Below the pieces are notes generated by a model. The model was not told the origin of the DNA, did not search any database, and saw only the letters and a list, made by a program, of their open reading frames with translations. Shown piece after piece: positions 12,101-23,459 of a stretch of 64,000 nt of DNA. Origin of the DNA: Gautieria morchelliformis (Eukaryota; Basidiomycota; Agaricomycetes; Gomphales; Gomphaceae). The DNA is taken from positions 1 to 64,000 of the forward strand of contig WHVA01000538.1 of assembly GCA_015179125.1 (NCBI GenBank). The letters are read 5' to 3'. Made by a program: the position numbers and the translations under genes. Positions within the stretch are counted from its first letter, which is position 1; the number at the start of each line of letters is the position of its first letter.

Positions 12101-12350
12101 TCTTGGAGCTGGTGAGTGGTGTGTTGCCAATCCCATTGATTCTGGCTACAACTGTGATATGTGGGTCAGTGTCAGTAGGGTAAGTGTCCGTACCAGTGAT
12201 AGTTTTATAAATTCCTCTGTCCCTCATTATTGCCAGTAGCTCCCTCTTCCATGATATCCAATTGTTCTTGTTTAGTTTCGGTTTGATGTCACGAAACTTG
12301 TGTATGTCATGTTTCGGTGGTGGTTGAGTCAGTGTTGATGTCTGTGCCAT
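9190..12350 (-). pseudogene. Copia gag-protease-integrase reading frame (degenerate)
   Basis: Gag begins at 12350 (ATG) with KLNKNNWISWKRELLAIM, the typical copia N-terminal gag motif, and runs to a zinc-knuckle area near 11600 that is spread over several frames. The protease motif appears near 11220 as WLVNSGATSH; the catalytic Asp of D-S-G is Asn, so the protease is dead. Integrase pieces follow: DHTTRYTYIDLL near 10530, HTPEHNGIAERYNRTLQEG near 9715, and the C-terminal SRDIVFDE segment at 9190-9441. A solo LTR splits the integrase at 9802-10413. Several stops and shifts are present. Confidence 0.8.
9802..10413. mobile_element. Solo LTR (612 bp) inside copia integrase
   Basis: The sequence starts TGTGAAG and ends GTGACA, and is flanked by a perfect 5-bp duplication TATTC (9797-9801 and 10414-10418). 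Removing it rejoins the integrase across a G-E-Y-T-G-K-E-F stretch. In reverse complement its 3' end (ACTCTTATTCTTCACA) nearly matches the end of the LTR at 17238-17950 (ACTCTTATTCCTCACA), and a central part also aligns. The two are therefore members of one LTR family in opposite orientation. The minus-strand ORFs here are chance. Confidence 0.9.
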
Positions 12351-13087
12351 AGTGAGTAGAGGCTGAGACTCTTAATCTCTTGTTAGTTATGGTATCGAGT
12401 GTGAAACTAATAGAAATGTGATTTAAACTCCTGGTAGGAGTCAAATCAAGTGAAGTCTGATATATGTGCATATAACTAGGTATATGCATCTTACAATACT
12501 GCTAATAAGGCTAAGTAGTTCGAAGTGTAGTGAGATGAAAAGTAAATTCACTGTTGTTTGTAGTGTACAACTGTGAGTATTTAACTATCAAGAAAAGAAC
12601 TTGGCATTCTTAGTGTGCTACAAGATGAGGACAAAAGAAATGGCATGTGTACGAGGGCTTAGGAGTAGATACAACATGTATGTAGAATGTGATGAAGTGT
12701 AAAGTATAACAGTGCAAAAGGGATATGGGGTTGAAAGGAAATAGGAGAGACGTTCAAGACATATGCAGGGTTGACTCATCCTGTCACATCCCTTGATCAG
12801 GTCATGTGACCATTTGGTGTGTAGGCCTTGGGACCCGGCTTGGCATGTTGTACAGGTGAGATAGGGGTGTTCTAGACTTTGATAGCACATGGTATCGAGT
12901 CTTGTGGCATCGGAATACTCAGACTGAGCAGGTTGTGTGGGTTTGAATGTAGGCGTGTCAGCTTGGCAATCTCAGTGATTGGTCGAGGTGGATATATGCA
13001 TGCTTGGAGATGGGTAGTTGGCTTTGATTGGTGTCAGATGTTATAATATTGAATATAGCAAGGTGTTTTAGTGTTTTTATAACACTT

Positions 13088-13464
13088 ACCACCTCTATCT
13101 GATGCAGAATGCAACGGGTTTTTAACACCATATTACTGGGGCGTATACTACTTCATCTCAGAATGGCAGCAGTACTGGACCGGAGATCTGTATCTTCACC
13201 GCAACTGACCACCATGTTCCGGATCTCACTACCTACCGAATTTTCCACAGACATGATAGGACATGGAACATGGCTTATAGATCCAGAGGCTGGTCCTAGA
13301 CCCGAGGCGACGATCAGCGATGGCAGCCAGACTGTCAGAGGACATGCTAACAATGGCGTGGCATGATCTACACAATGGCCTCCAGGGTTATTATTTCTGG
13401 GTGGAAAATGTGTGGATGTGTATATACCCCTCTGCAGGAATAGACACTGGACGTATTGGACATA
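13088..13464. repeat. Unit A stretch before gene X, no recognised gene
   Basis: This matches 35800-36166 in unit B and, inverted, 63263-63480 plus 55385-55514. ORFs of about 65-85 codons exist on both strands (13109-13366 plus, 13153-13353 minus) and stay open in both B and the inverted copy, but neither resembles a known protein. It could hold 5' exons of gene X. Confidence 0.35.
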
Positions 13465-13754
13465 ATGGGTTCCTTGCAGGAACCTGTCGCCATGGTTTTT
13501 CGTGCACTTGCGGTTCTCATCACTCTACCGGCCCTGGTGCTCATATCGCCGTGGGTCGTGAAAGGCGCGATTGAGCACGAGGGCCAGAATGCCACGGCGT
13601 GTACATGCACACGTCTGTGCTTGCGTTCCTCGTGAAGCTGGGGGACCTCGACTTCTTGACGCCGCGCCTCGCGTGGTCTGTGACGTTCGAGCAGCTCATT
13701 TTGGACACGATGAAGGACATGCCGCAGACGCTTCCTGGGCTGTTGAACTTCTGA
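13465..13754 (+). pseudogene. Gene X, copy A: short ORF with hydrophobic N-terminus (frameshifted)
   Basis: An ATG at 13465-13467 opens a frame with a hydrophobic helix (FRALAVLITLPALVLISPW) that could be a signal anchor. One base out of frame near 13600 the coding look continues (VLAFLVKLGDLDFLTPRLAW, later TMKDMPQTLPGLLNF) to TGA 13752-13754. Adjusting that single base gives a protein of about 95 residues. Copy B lacks part of the second half. No family is recognised. Its fixed place at the end of every unit makes it a useful boundary marker. Confidence 0.4.
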
Positions 13755-14445
13755 GGTGGGGAGGTTGTATTCGATTTCTGTGGTTGGATTGGGACAGGGA
13801 GAAGCGGCTTCAAGATGGGCTCCGACTCGTTTGTGTACTACTAGTATAGTACTACATCTACGAACTATGATCAAAAACATGACATGAATGTGCTACGAAG
13901 CACTCCCTCGGATTGCACATTGTAACTCCTCCGCTCCTCCAAGTGCAAGTCAATACGTCTGTTCTGGGCAATCCAGGTGATGGTGACTAGAAATGTCTTC
14001 CCAGCAGCGCATGCGGTCACAGGAAAACCACGGTCACACCATTACATAAGCGCTTCACGTGCGAATCTTTCATGCTGGATACAGTCATGCTTTATATGGG
14101 GAGGCATTGGTTGCCCAAGAGCATATGGTATGCCGGTGGGGCCAAGCGGACGTGTGCGCTGAGTGCCTGTCACCGACTCAGACCCTCCCGTATCAGCCGC
14201 CCATATGGAATGCTCAATCGTATTACATAATTTTCAGCCCCGACGAGCGCTGATTCCCAGTGAGAAATGACCCGGGTCTGAGCGGTTCAGGTCGGTGAAA
14301 ACCATGGTCCCAGTCTGATCATGCTGGATCCGAGTTTTGCAACCACTTTTATCAGTTCATGTATGTTCAGGCCAGATGAATACAATTTTTTTATATCATG
14401 CTGTTGGTTCAGAGAAGTTCAGATCGGATGATTGCACAAATCGGT

Positions 14446-15842
14446 TCAAATCAGTTTCATAATATTTTCAATCTGATAATACAGCTGGGGACCAATCCCA
14501 GCAGATCCCCCAGTCCCAACGATCACCTCAGGTTCCTCGCCCTCGACCAATCCACCAGGTGCACCGTTCTCAACTGATCCCACCCAAACCACCACTCCCG
14601 GTACACGAAGAAATAGTATGCTGGAAAGTGATAGCCGGGGAGAGGGAAGAGGGACTCGTGTGGGGGATGGAGACGGACGAGGCGGCGTCGTCAGTAAGCA
14701 GACGGGTGAGGATGCACGAGTGCGCCAGTTGTAGGGGGGCGGTGCGGTGTCGGGCGAGGGCGAGTGCAGGGCAGTCCTCATCGGGGGCCCAGCAGGTTCA
14801 GTGAGTAGTGTGAAGACAGTGCTTGAGGTTGACAGGGATAGACCTCCTACAAAATCTTCCAGTCTGATTAAATGTGGATTCAGTGCGGTGAGCTCAAAGT
14901 TGATGTCACTGGGAGATCTGCTCACAAGCTTATAGAGTGAGAAAACCCGAACTTCCTGTAAGATAGTTGGGTCTTGGCTGTATCGTAACATGAGTCGGGT
15001 TAATGACCCCTATTTGTTGATTGGGAGTAGTCAATGTGATCAACCCCATGGCGTGACGATGATTCCTCTGTCAGCATTGTGATAATAGGGTCGAAGAAGC
15101 TCTTTTCCTGACTGGTATCACCTGAGGCATCAATTCAGTTGCATCCTTGATTCCGCACTGATGGTGCGCTATTGTTGTGCATGTCAGCGCGCAAGGTGCG
15201 GAGGTTGAGAACAAGGCGCGAGATCATGACGGAAGTGATTATCTGTGAAAAGCTGAAAGGATTAAATATGTAAATGGGTTGTTGAGAATGCATGTTATGC
15301 TGACGACTTAAGTACCTTGCACCGATAGCTTTCAAGTCCTCTGTAGCAACATAAGCGTGGTTATCGGGGATGGGATCAGAATAGTAAATTGATAGCGTAC
15401 AGATGAGTGATGTATGAGGAACAAGACAACATTCAGTAGATTAGCACTGAAGATGCAAAGAAAGTAGAGTGCGCCATCTCGGACTAAGAGTTGAAATAAC
15501 CTGTAAAAATGCAGAAGCACGTTAGAACAGTGTCAAGCCACTTTGGACAGTCTGGAAGGTATTAATAATGCCAAGGGGTGGCTAAAGCACCATGCGCACC
15601 GCTCTAATTCTTGAAATGGAAGACGGATACATGCAGTGATTAGACTCACGGCAATGTCCTCCCGTTCTCATTTGCGTAGAGCCTTGTGCGTAAGATCATA
15701 AGAAGAAACACGACTGAGTCTGTTATCAAAGGAATGACCCAGAAGGGGGCTGTGAGCGGGGAACACAGATGAAACGTGGGCGCAAGATGAAAGTGTTTAA
15801 TGCCAATGATCAGCAAATGGTATCGGGGGATTGGGTATAGGC
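14446..15842 (-). pseudogene. DUF6533-type multi-membrane protein, 3' part
   Basis: The minus strand carries exons typical of agaricomycete membrane proteins whose N-terminus is DUF6533. One has FWVIPLITDSVVFLLMILR (about 15680-15740). Another has RDGALYFLCIFSANLLNVVLF (15420-15500). A third has SFSQIITSVMISRLVLNLR (15185-15245). Introns of about 60 bases with GT...CAG fit between them. The C-terminal tail is Ser/Pro/Thr-rich. The upstream part is separated by the LINE and continues at 25804. Because the LINE sits inside an exon, and the N-terminal exons are not seen, this is a pseudogene. Confidence 0.7.
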
Positions 15843-16286
15843 AAGGTGAAGCACAGGGGGAACTTTCTCACGCCTACCACAACACCCAAATGCAGAAACC
15901 CATCTTTTTCTCACCAAACACACCATATACACACCTTACTGGTGTACCGCTAACTGCAGTCAGCGACTACACACAGCTTCTACAAAAAGAAGCGAGCCAA
16001 AAGTCGATGCCATTGAGCGTCGACCCCAAGTGCCGGCCACGTCACAGGGCCGCACAAGAGCAAGCAACCCCCAGCAGCCCAGCAGTAAGACTAGAGCTGA
16101 GCTACTGACAGAGCCAAATGCGTCAGTGAGAACCAGAGAACAAGCAAGACAGTACCTCGACAGATACGGGTACCTCGCAAAGATGACCCCATATCGACGG
16201 AGCAACTCAGTTACGCTCTGCTCTCATTAACGCACAACGCAAGTGGACAGACTCTACAGGAAGGCGCCAGAGCGGTGGCAATACTC

Positions 16287-18426
16287 ATGATTGAGGATGC
16301 GGCAAAGGCAGTGGGGATGGCGGTGAGGCAGCATGTTGAGTGGAGCCTCGAGGCGATCCTCAGCAAGGTGGAGACGGCAATAGATGATGCAAAGGCCGCG
16401 ACAGAAATCGCGAAAGAGACAGCAGGGGACGCGAGCAACCTGGTGGAGCACTTGAACATCATGGGCAGGTTGAGGGAGCAAGAAGTAGGAAGCGGACAAG
16501 GAAATGCATCCTACGCGGCCATGCTCAAGGGTAATGTACCACTATCACATCCCAATAACCTAGCGAAGGCAAAGGCAAGAGCGAAGCAGATACTGATAGA
16601 CTTGGACCCGCAAGGGGAACAGGGCACACTCGGCGACCTAACGGAGCGGGAGCTAGTAGCTAAGGCGAACGAGGCTGTCGGCAACCTAGAAGGGGACCAC
16701 GACTCGGTCGACATAGTTTTTATCGGGGCCAAGAAACTGGCGAACGGAGGGATCGTGTTCGACCTGGACACAGAAGAAGCAGTGAAGTGGATCCAACAAA
16801 ACAAGGAGAGCTTCCTCAGCAAGTTCAGTGGTACGGCCACAATAAAAGATAGAGCTCTGTCTGTGATAGTGGAATACGTACCGCTGGGACATGCACCTGA
16901 TGCACTCGCAGAAATGAGAAAGATAGAGCGAGACTCGAAATTGCCCGTTGGGTCCCTGCTGTCGACGCGATGGATAAAGCCCATACACAGGAGGGCACTG
17001 GGGCAAGAGTCTGCTCACATCATCGCAAAATTTGCCACCACCGAGGCCGCGAACCAAGGCATCAGGGATGGACAGATAATTGCTGGCAAGAGGACGTGGG
17101 CCAGGAGAATGAAGAGAGAGCCACACCGCTGCTTGAAGTGCCAGAGATATAACGCGAGGCACATCGCGGCGGAGTGCAACGGTCAGGACACGTGCGGTAC
17201 CTGCGGGATGGAGCATAGGACGGCAGAGTGTGAAGAGTGTTACAATTCCAACATCATACACATTCCCACACCACATATCCCCATTCCCCCTGCCCAGAAC
17301 CCATATCATAAACCGTGCCACTAATCATCAGTCCACCCCCTCGAACGCACACATCTCCACTCGCTACACCACAATGCCCCACCGGTCCACGAGTGTACAG
17401 ATGATGCAGCCATCAGTGGATCCGCCCCCGAACCCCAAGACCGAGATGCCCCCACGGATCAGTAGTACGATCGTTCCATCACACGCTCCACTTCGTATAG
17501 ACGCGTTCCGATTCTGATAGTTCTCGATCACTCGTTTCCATCCCCCCTTTCCCCACACACCACACATTCCTTATATCCCATTTCATATGACTCCATTCCT
17601 ATTCGACAAGTAGAATACACGTGCATAACAGCAGCCGGCACTCCAACCCCCGTAGCACATGCCTCGTACATCCATCCACCGGCGTCGGTAACATCTCTTT
17701 TGACTTAGCGTGTTACACACGGGGGATAAAAGCTGTCATATGTATAGTAGAACATCAGTCAATCGAACTCATTATCCCCAGACATAGTTACTCAGCTTGG
17801 ATATTATTCTCCTGCAACGTATACATCTCACCGCTCACATATCCCACACGATCCGCTCACATTGGAGCAATCATACACTCGATTCGACTTCACGTTGAAG
17901 TCTGAATTATAACGCCTTCCAATATAAAAACTCGACTCTTATTCCTCACAAAGAGAGCGACCCACAAAAGTACAAGTGCGCGAACTGTGACGTGCGCGGG
18001 CACGCCTCATGGGACAGAACGTGCCCGGTCTTCAGGGCGGCATGCGTAGCGGCAGAGAGGAGCGATCCTGAGCACACGTACAAGTTCTTCCCGAATGAAA
18101 GCCCATGGACATGGGAGCAACAAGGAACGGCGGAGAGGGTGGAAGATGCAGGCGAAATACTCCAGAGGGTGAGCGCCAGAGACGGCAGGAGAGAGGAAGC
18201 AGAGGAGATGAGAGTCCGTGTTGAACGGCGAGAGGACCAGGAACGCCAAGAGGTCACACAGCCTAGAGAGGACGGCCCTCAGGACAGAGGGCGGTCGGAA
18301 CACAGAGGGCGGTCGGAACACAGAGGAGGCGCGCTGGGAGACAGGAGAAGAGCAAACCCCCAGGTGGGACACAGAGACCAGGATGGCAAAGGTGGGAGAC
18401 TGGAGGCGGTAGGCAGAGCCGACTAG
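16287..18426 (+). pseudogene. LINE ORF1, gag-like nucleic-acid-binding protein (interrupted)
   Basis: The first ATG is 16287, although the frame is open from about 16105 and a non-AUG start is possible. The N-terminal third is Ala/Glu/Lys-rich and helical, consistent with a coiled coil. A central region resembles LINE ORF1 proteins, and three CCHC-type knuckles close it: CLKCQRYNARHIAAEC and CGTCGMEHRTAEC before 17237, and CANCDVRGHASWDRTC after 17955. The solo LTR falls between the second and third, and excision keeps the frame. The C-terminus is Arg/Glu-rich with a short RGRSEH repeat, stopping at TAG 18424-18426. ORF1 proteins of this kind coat LINE RNA. Confidence 0.8.
17238..17950. mobile_element. 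Solo LTR (713 bp) inside LINE ORF1
   Basis: It begins TGTTACAATTCC and ends ATTCCTCACA, flanked by a perfect 5-bp duplication AAGAG (17233-17237 and 17951-17955). It belongs to the same family as 9802-10413 (shared terminus and central segment). No internal retroelement sequence remains, so it is a solo LTR formed by LTR-LTR recombination. Confidence 0.92.
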
Positions 18427-20335
18427 ATGACTACGGAATTGGGAGCAGCCGTGAGCGGACACAAGGGAGAGATGGAAACGCAGATGACATCGACCTGCAC
18501 CGAGGATGACCGGGGACAGCTGACACATCGCAAAACTAAGGGTCAGACAACAGAACGTCAATAAATCGCTAACAGCAACGTCGGAAATACTAGCTAAGTG
18601 CTCACCAGACCATTACGACATCCTTGCGATACAAGAACCGCATATTGACTTCCTAGGCAATGCCAGGGCCACTCCCAGCTGGTACTCCGTATACCCGGCG
18701 ACCCACTTCCGAGACAGAGAAAAGCGCATGAGATCGATGATACTGGTAAGCAAGAAGATCGCAACGGGCATATGGAGAGTGGTAGAAATAGGGACTCCGG
18801 ACGTCACAGCAATAAAAATCAAAACAAATATGGGTGAGGTACTGGTCATAAACATCTATGCTGACTGCACACAATCGGACAGCATAAGAGCCGTGCAGGA
18901 GCACGTGCAGAGAAGCGCAGTGGAAGAAAGCACGCAGGGACAAGAGGCAGCAGGTATGATATGGTTAGGCGACTTCAATAGACACCATCCGATGTGGGAC
19001 GAGCTGCGGAACTCGCACCTGTTTACCAGAGCCAACCTAGACGAAGCACAGGTTCTGTTGGACGCGATCGCAGATCACGACCTACACATGGCTCTGCCAA
19101 AGGACATGCCCACACTGAAGGCAATGGCGACTGGAAATTACACCTGCACAGATAATGTATTTGTTTCCTCCTCATTGATAGAGAGCTTAATCAGTTGTAA
19201 GACAACACCGGAAGACCGACCCCCCAAAAGCGACCACTTCCCGGTTGACACTACGCTTGACGTCACCGTCAGGGCGAGCACGCAGCCACCCAAGTCAAAC
19301 TACAGACAAGTCGACTGGAATGAGTACAGCAAACAACTCGGAGCGAGGCTTGGGGAAACGATCAGCGACCCAGCTCTGACCACCCCGCAACAGTTCCACT
19401 GCCTCCTGCAAGCGGTAACAGACGCCATAGCAGCCACCACGGAAGAGCTAGTGCCGAAGAGCAAGCCATCACCTTATGTAAAGCGATGGTGGTCGCTGCA
19501 ATTAACGCATGCCAGAGCTGACACCAGGCGGCTGGGCAGGAGAGCTTATGCACGACGCAATGACCTGGCGGATGCAGCGCATGAGGTGTACAGAGTCGCA
19601 AGAAACAAATATGCGGAGGCCATCGAGAAGTCAAAGAAAGACCATTGGAAGGACTTCCTCGATAGCATAGACCAGAGAACAATCTGGACAGCGCATAGAT
19701 ACGCTTCAGCGGACACAACTGACGGGGGGCGTGCTCGCATACCGACGCTAACGATAGTACAAGCAAATGGGACGCGAACGGTCGCAGAGACCAACAACCA
19801 AAAAGCTGACTTGCTATTCGACACGTTCTTCCCAAAACTGAGTGTCAACACCGAGAGCATCCCACCAGACTACGAGTACCCAGCCCCAGCATTTGAGTAC
19901 GAGCCGATATCCGATGCACAGATACGCAGGGCCGTAGACAAGCTCAACCCGTTTCTAGCCCCGGGAGAGAACGGCATCCCGAATATACTCATAAAACAGT
20001 GTATTGATGTGCTCCTGCCCTATATAGGACCCCTCTACCGAGCCACGTTCGAACTCAAGACTTACCCGGCAGAGTGGAGAGGCTCGATCACGAGGGTCCT
20101 CCGCAAGCCAGGAAAAGCTGATTACACAGTGCCGGGAGCGTACAGACCAATAGCACTATTAGACACGATAGGAAAGGTGCTATCAGCCTGTGTGGCGGAG
20201 GACTTGGTGAAGATGACCGAGAAACACTGTTTACTGCCCGACAACCATTTTGGCTGCAGACCGGGGCGAACGACTACGGACACGGTACACTACATAGTAG
20301 CAGAAGTGAAGGATGCGTGGAGGCGAGGGAAAGTA

Positions 20336-23300
20336 AGATAGAAGTCGTTTAAATGCGGCACCTTTACGTAATATGGGCGCTTACGTCACGTGATGCGCCA
20401 AATCCTTGTCTTGGAAAAAAAAAAAACTTTTTTTCTTAGTTGAGACAGCACCTGGGTGCAATGATACATCCAATAAGAGCAGTGACCACTATCAAATCAG
20501 TTTACATGAGTTCTTTGTCAAGATTGGACATAATGTTTGGAGGTAAAGTACGATGGCCATGGTATTTCCGGTTTGCCCAGACAGCTTGCGCCCCATTCAA
20601 CCCCTTTTTATAGGCATCTATAAATCTGGCTGACCTATTAGCATACCTGTTGAAAACTTAGAATCAGCTAATAAGAAACAATTCTTACACACCTCTGAAT
20701 CTGTACCAGGGGGACATTGTCTAGACAGGCAAGCATGTTTGCTTGCATCTCATCGATGTTGGTGGTGCATGTGCTGGATCGATAGCGTAATTTTGCTGCA
20801 CCCCAGTATTGCTCAATGAAATTGAGTTCGCAATGAAATTTTGGGTAAAAATCACAAATATGCCCCTGGGAGGTGATATATTCTTCCAATTCGGACTTCT
20901 GTGAGGCAAAGTCTGGTTGGGTGAATAGAAGCCGCCGGCAACAGCAATCTGTGCAGCCAGCCTCGCACTTAAACCTGCACATTGTGCAAGAAGTCCAGTT
21001 GCTGGCCAGAGACCCCGCTCTTTTATTATGACATCCATGCCCTTGAACCAGCCTGGCATTGTGGGGTGATTCTCAGGGAAATAGAGAGGCTGGGGTGTTC
21101 CATCAGCAAATTTACCATCCCGCATCTTTGGACCATCCTTTTCATGCGTCCATATTTCCCGTGGTGATTTGATCATCCTACGAGCAGAGAGTGCATCGGC
21201 AGCACATTTCTGGTGGCTTGGAGCATTATCAAACAGAAATAGTCCTGTTGCTGTGCCATTTGTTTTGGATAGTAAATCCTCTGCGGAAAAATAACCGTCT
21301 CGGTTCTTGCCAGCTTTGAACACAATTCAGGCCTCGCTGGACACATTTCAAAACATAAACCAGTTGAAGGTAAAGGTACTCACTCATTATCATCCTTTAA
21401 ACGACCCCATTCAGATGTAAGAAAGTCTGACACCATGAGAGATGGTCCTTCCCCTTTCCGCTCTGGCACTGCCTTCTCACTTGAATGTATCCATTTCGTT
21501 TTTCGACGATCATTTGCATAAAATGTCGACTCATCATGCATGACCAAAATGAGCCGAAACCGACCTCCAGGTACAGAGAATCCATCAGGTGTGGTGAGCA
21601 CATTGCCTAAATGGTCATAGGTGACCATTCGCTTTGTGTATTCTTCCCAGCGTGCCAGAAACCCACGGCGATATGCCACAACGTCATCACGTTCATGGCC
21701 ATCAATATACATCCCATTTCGTTTCCTTGAAAACCGCCAATCAAGTTTGTGCAACCACCGCTGTGCAGTTGAGAGGCTGATTTTAGGTTTTTTGTCACCA
21801 AGTCGTTCCTGCATCTCTGGGGTTGCCATATAATCAACAACGTCTTGTGCTCGTATGTAACCCTCCTTTGCAATTGACTGCATGTGTAGCTGAATTGCCT
21901 GGGACAAGTCTTCATCCTCCAGAACTGAACAAGCACGCCGACCATACCGATGCACCGGCAGTTTGCCACTGGCCAGAAACTGGTGGATCCAAGAACGCAA
22001 AGCTCGTGCATGTTGATTTCCTTTACCTGCTGCTCTGGCAGCGAGTAGGGATGCTTCGCGCCATGAAAATGAAAGCTCAGGGTCAAGGTACAGGTTCAGA
22101 GTACCAACCATCGCTGTGAGTTGGCTCCGGAAGAACACACCTAGTTTCTTATCTTTACTAAGCACCGTGAGCTTTGATTGTGCTTGACGCAGTGCAGGGA
22201 AATCACGCCAGTTAAGGCTACCCAGTGCCCTGTCTGTGGCATTTGGCAGGCTCTCATCTCATAAGTTTTGAAGCAGCTGCTGTATTTTTTGTGCAGCGTC
22301 GTCTGCACTGTTTATCTGCGCTTCGCCTGTATGTCCGGTCTCAGCCTCTTCCTGAGACTCTGAGTTGCTCGCACTTTCCTCGGTGGTTGTGGAAGTAACA
22401 GCAGGCTAAGCAGGCTTCAGGTGAGAATTTAAATCAACGGTGAACCGAACAGCGTACCTGGGTCTCCACTGCACGCTCTTTGTCCGACGAAGGATCTGAC
22501 AATAGTTCTACAATGTCTCCAGGTACCATGACACTTTTATTTGTTTTGGAGAAGAAACTTGTGATTAGTTTATTCCCTGCATTGGTTATGTCTCTTCTTT
22601 TTGCAGCCCACCGCTGTTTCGACCTCACTGAATTCCCGGTGTAGTGTCTTGACTGCTTTCTCTTCTTTTGGCTCTCTCCTTCAGCGGCAGCAGCAGCATC
22701 ATGAGCCTTCTGCAGTGTTTCTGCGAAGGTCAATAGCTCAGCATCGGTACATATTTCATCTTCAGCCTCTTCATCTTCTGATCCCGCTGAATCTTCGTCA
22801 TCCGACCCCACTGAATCTTCGACATCCGACCCCATAATAAATCCTTCATCTCCAAGCACTGGAAGCCATCTAGAAGCACCATCCTCTTATTCAGCTGCGT
22901 GTGAAGTGCGCTCATCAATGAAGGTACGTACTTGTCATCTGAATCCGCTGACTCCTCTGCAACCGTGACTGCGTTCTTTGGTGACCTTGGACGCGCGGAT
23001 TTGAGATTGTGGACTCGAGAAGCTTTGTTTTTAGATTTTCGTCCCATCTTGTGGCTCAGATTGTTCAATTATAACTATCTTGAGAAGCGGAGGGGGTAGG
23101 AAGGGCCTAGGAGCGGTAGTGCGTTGTTTTTTCTTCAGCCTCCGAAGCTGACAAACGTATCACGTGATCATTCACGTGACCACCAAATTCTGCGGTCCAA
23201 ATATCGAAATTGTGTGGAATCACTCTAGGATATCAAAAAAAGTTTTTGGAAAATCTTTGTGTCACACTTTGAACATGATATTTCTCCTCCAGTAATGTAG

Positions 23301-23459
23301 ATATTTCCCAAGTCTCTCCTAGAAAGTGTAGCTATGCATAACCCAAATGGAATCTAGGAAGCATTCTGGCAAAAGGTTTCTGCCTTCGAGACTTATTGAG
23401 CTCACCGTTGGATGGTCCTGAGCTTATGTAAAGGTGCCGCATTTAAACGACTTCTATCT
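20336..23459 (-). mobile_element. TA-targeting DDE transposon (Tc1/mariner-like) inside the LINE reverse transcriptase
   Basis: Perfect terminal inverted repeats of about 32 bases lie at 20336-20367 and 23428-23459, beginning AGATAGAAGTCGTTTAAATG. They are flanked by TA at 20334-20335 and 23460-23461. Excision leaving one TA rejoins the LINE frame as G-K-V-M-G-V-L-Y. The TA target and the DDE transposase point to the IS630/Tc1/mariner group. Near both ends lie CACGTGA motifs (20395, 23160 and 23175) that might be binding sites. The identical inverted repeats suggest a fairly recent insertion. Confidence 0.9.
20502..23047 (-). CDS. DDE transposase of the TA-targeting element (multi-exon)
   Basis: The start is ATG at 23045-23047. 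The N-terminal exons are Ser/Asp/Glu-rich with basic patches (22434-23047). The main exon (21380-22165) has a helical DNA-binding region and the first catalytic motif (LVMHDEST, near 21540). Later exons give LFLFDNAPSHQ (near 21230) and HCELNFIEQYWG (near 20810), so Asp, Asp and Glu are all present. A Cys/His cluster (CEAGCTDCCCRRL) lies just before the last motif. A final short exon with NRSARFI runs to TAA 20502-20504. Splice sites were not all fixed, and 22166-22433 is probably intron plus diverged exon. Possibly functional; every catalytic residue is intact. Confidence 0.7.

Larger units (their letters stand above)
9097..13087 (-). mobile_element. Truncated Ty1/copia retrotransposon
   Basis: On the minus strand the order is gag, protease, integrase, as in copia elements, but sequence matching reverse transcriptase and RNase H is absent after the integrase C-terminus. 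The left edge (9097, TGTTGTAAG) is fixed by comparison with unit B, where GCTAAC continues into different sequence. The right edge is placed at a TTATAACA end at 13087 and is less sure. The last 700 bases (about 12383-13087, between TGTTAG and TAACA) may be the 5' LTR. A related remnant at 54817-55340 starts at the same base, so the insertion predates that duplication. Confidence 0.7.
135..13754. repeat. Tandem segmental repeat, unit A
   Basis: Unit A runs from the end of one gene X copy to the end of the next. In order it holds the membrane-protein pseudogene (minus), kinase 1, the nuclease-like gene (minus), kinase 2, a flank of about 1.9 kb, a copia insertion and gene X. Units B and C repeat this order with strong nucleotide similarity; for example 1020-2900 against 26950-28810, and 6260-7700 against 32550-34000. 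Differences are mainly point changes, small indels and inserted transposons. The stretch 135-1370 has no convincing gene; its ORFs match diverged repeat sequence in the other units. Confidence 0.85.

Noticed and set aside
12383-12400. tRNA-type primer binding site (TGGTATCGAG) for the copia element
   Set aside because: It lies on the wrong strand for a minus-strand element, and the same string recurs at 12889 and 55660 away from any LTR edge.
13368-13880. Minus-strand ORF of 170 codons opposite gene X
   Set aside because: Not maintained in unit B, Arg/His-rich antisense composition; the plus strand has the more protein-like pattern.
17325-17945. Host-like intergenic sequence splitting LINE ORF1 into two genes
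   Set aside because: The 5-bp AAGAG duplication and TG...CA ends show that it is a solo LTR.
20336-20430. Transcription terminator (A-run then T-run near 20416)
   Set aside because: Simple A/T tract near the transposon end; no gene ends there on either strand.
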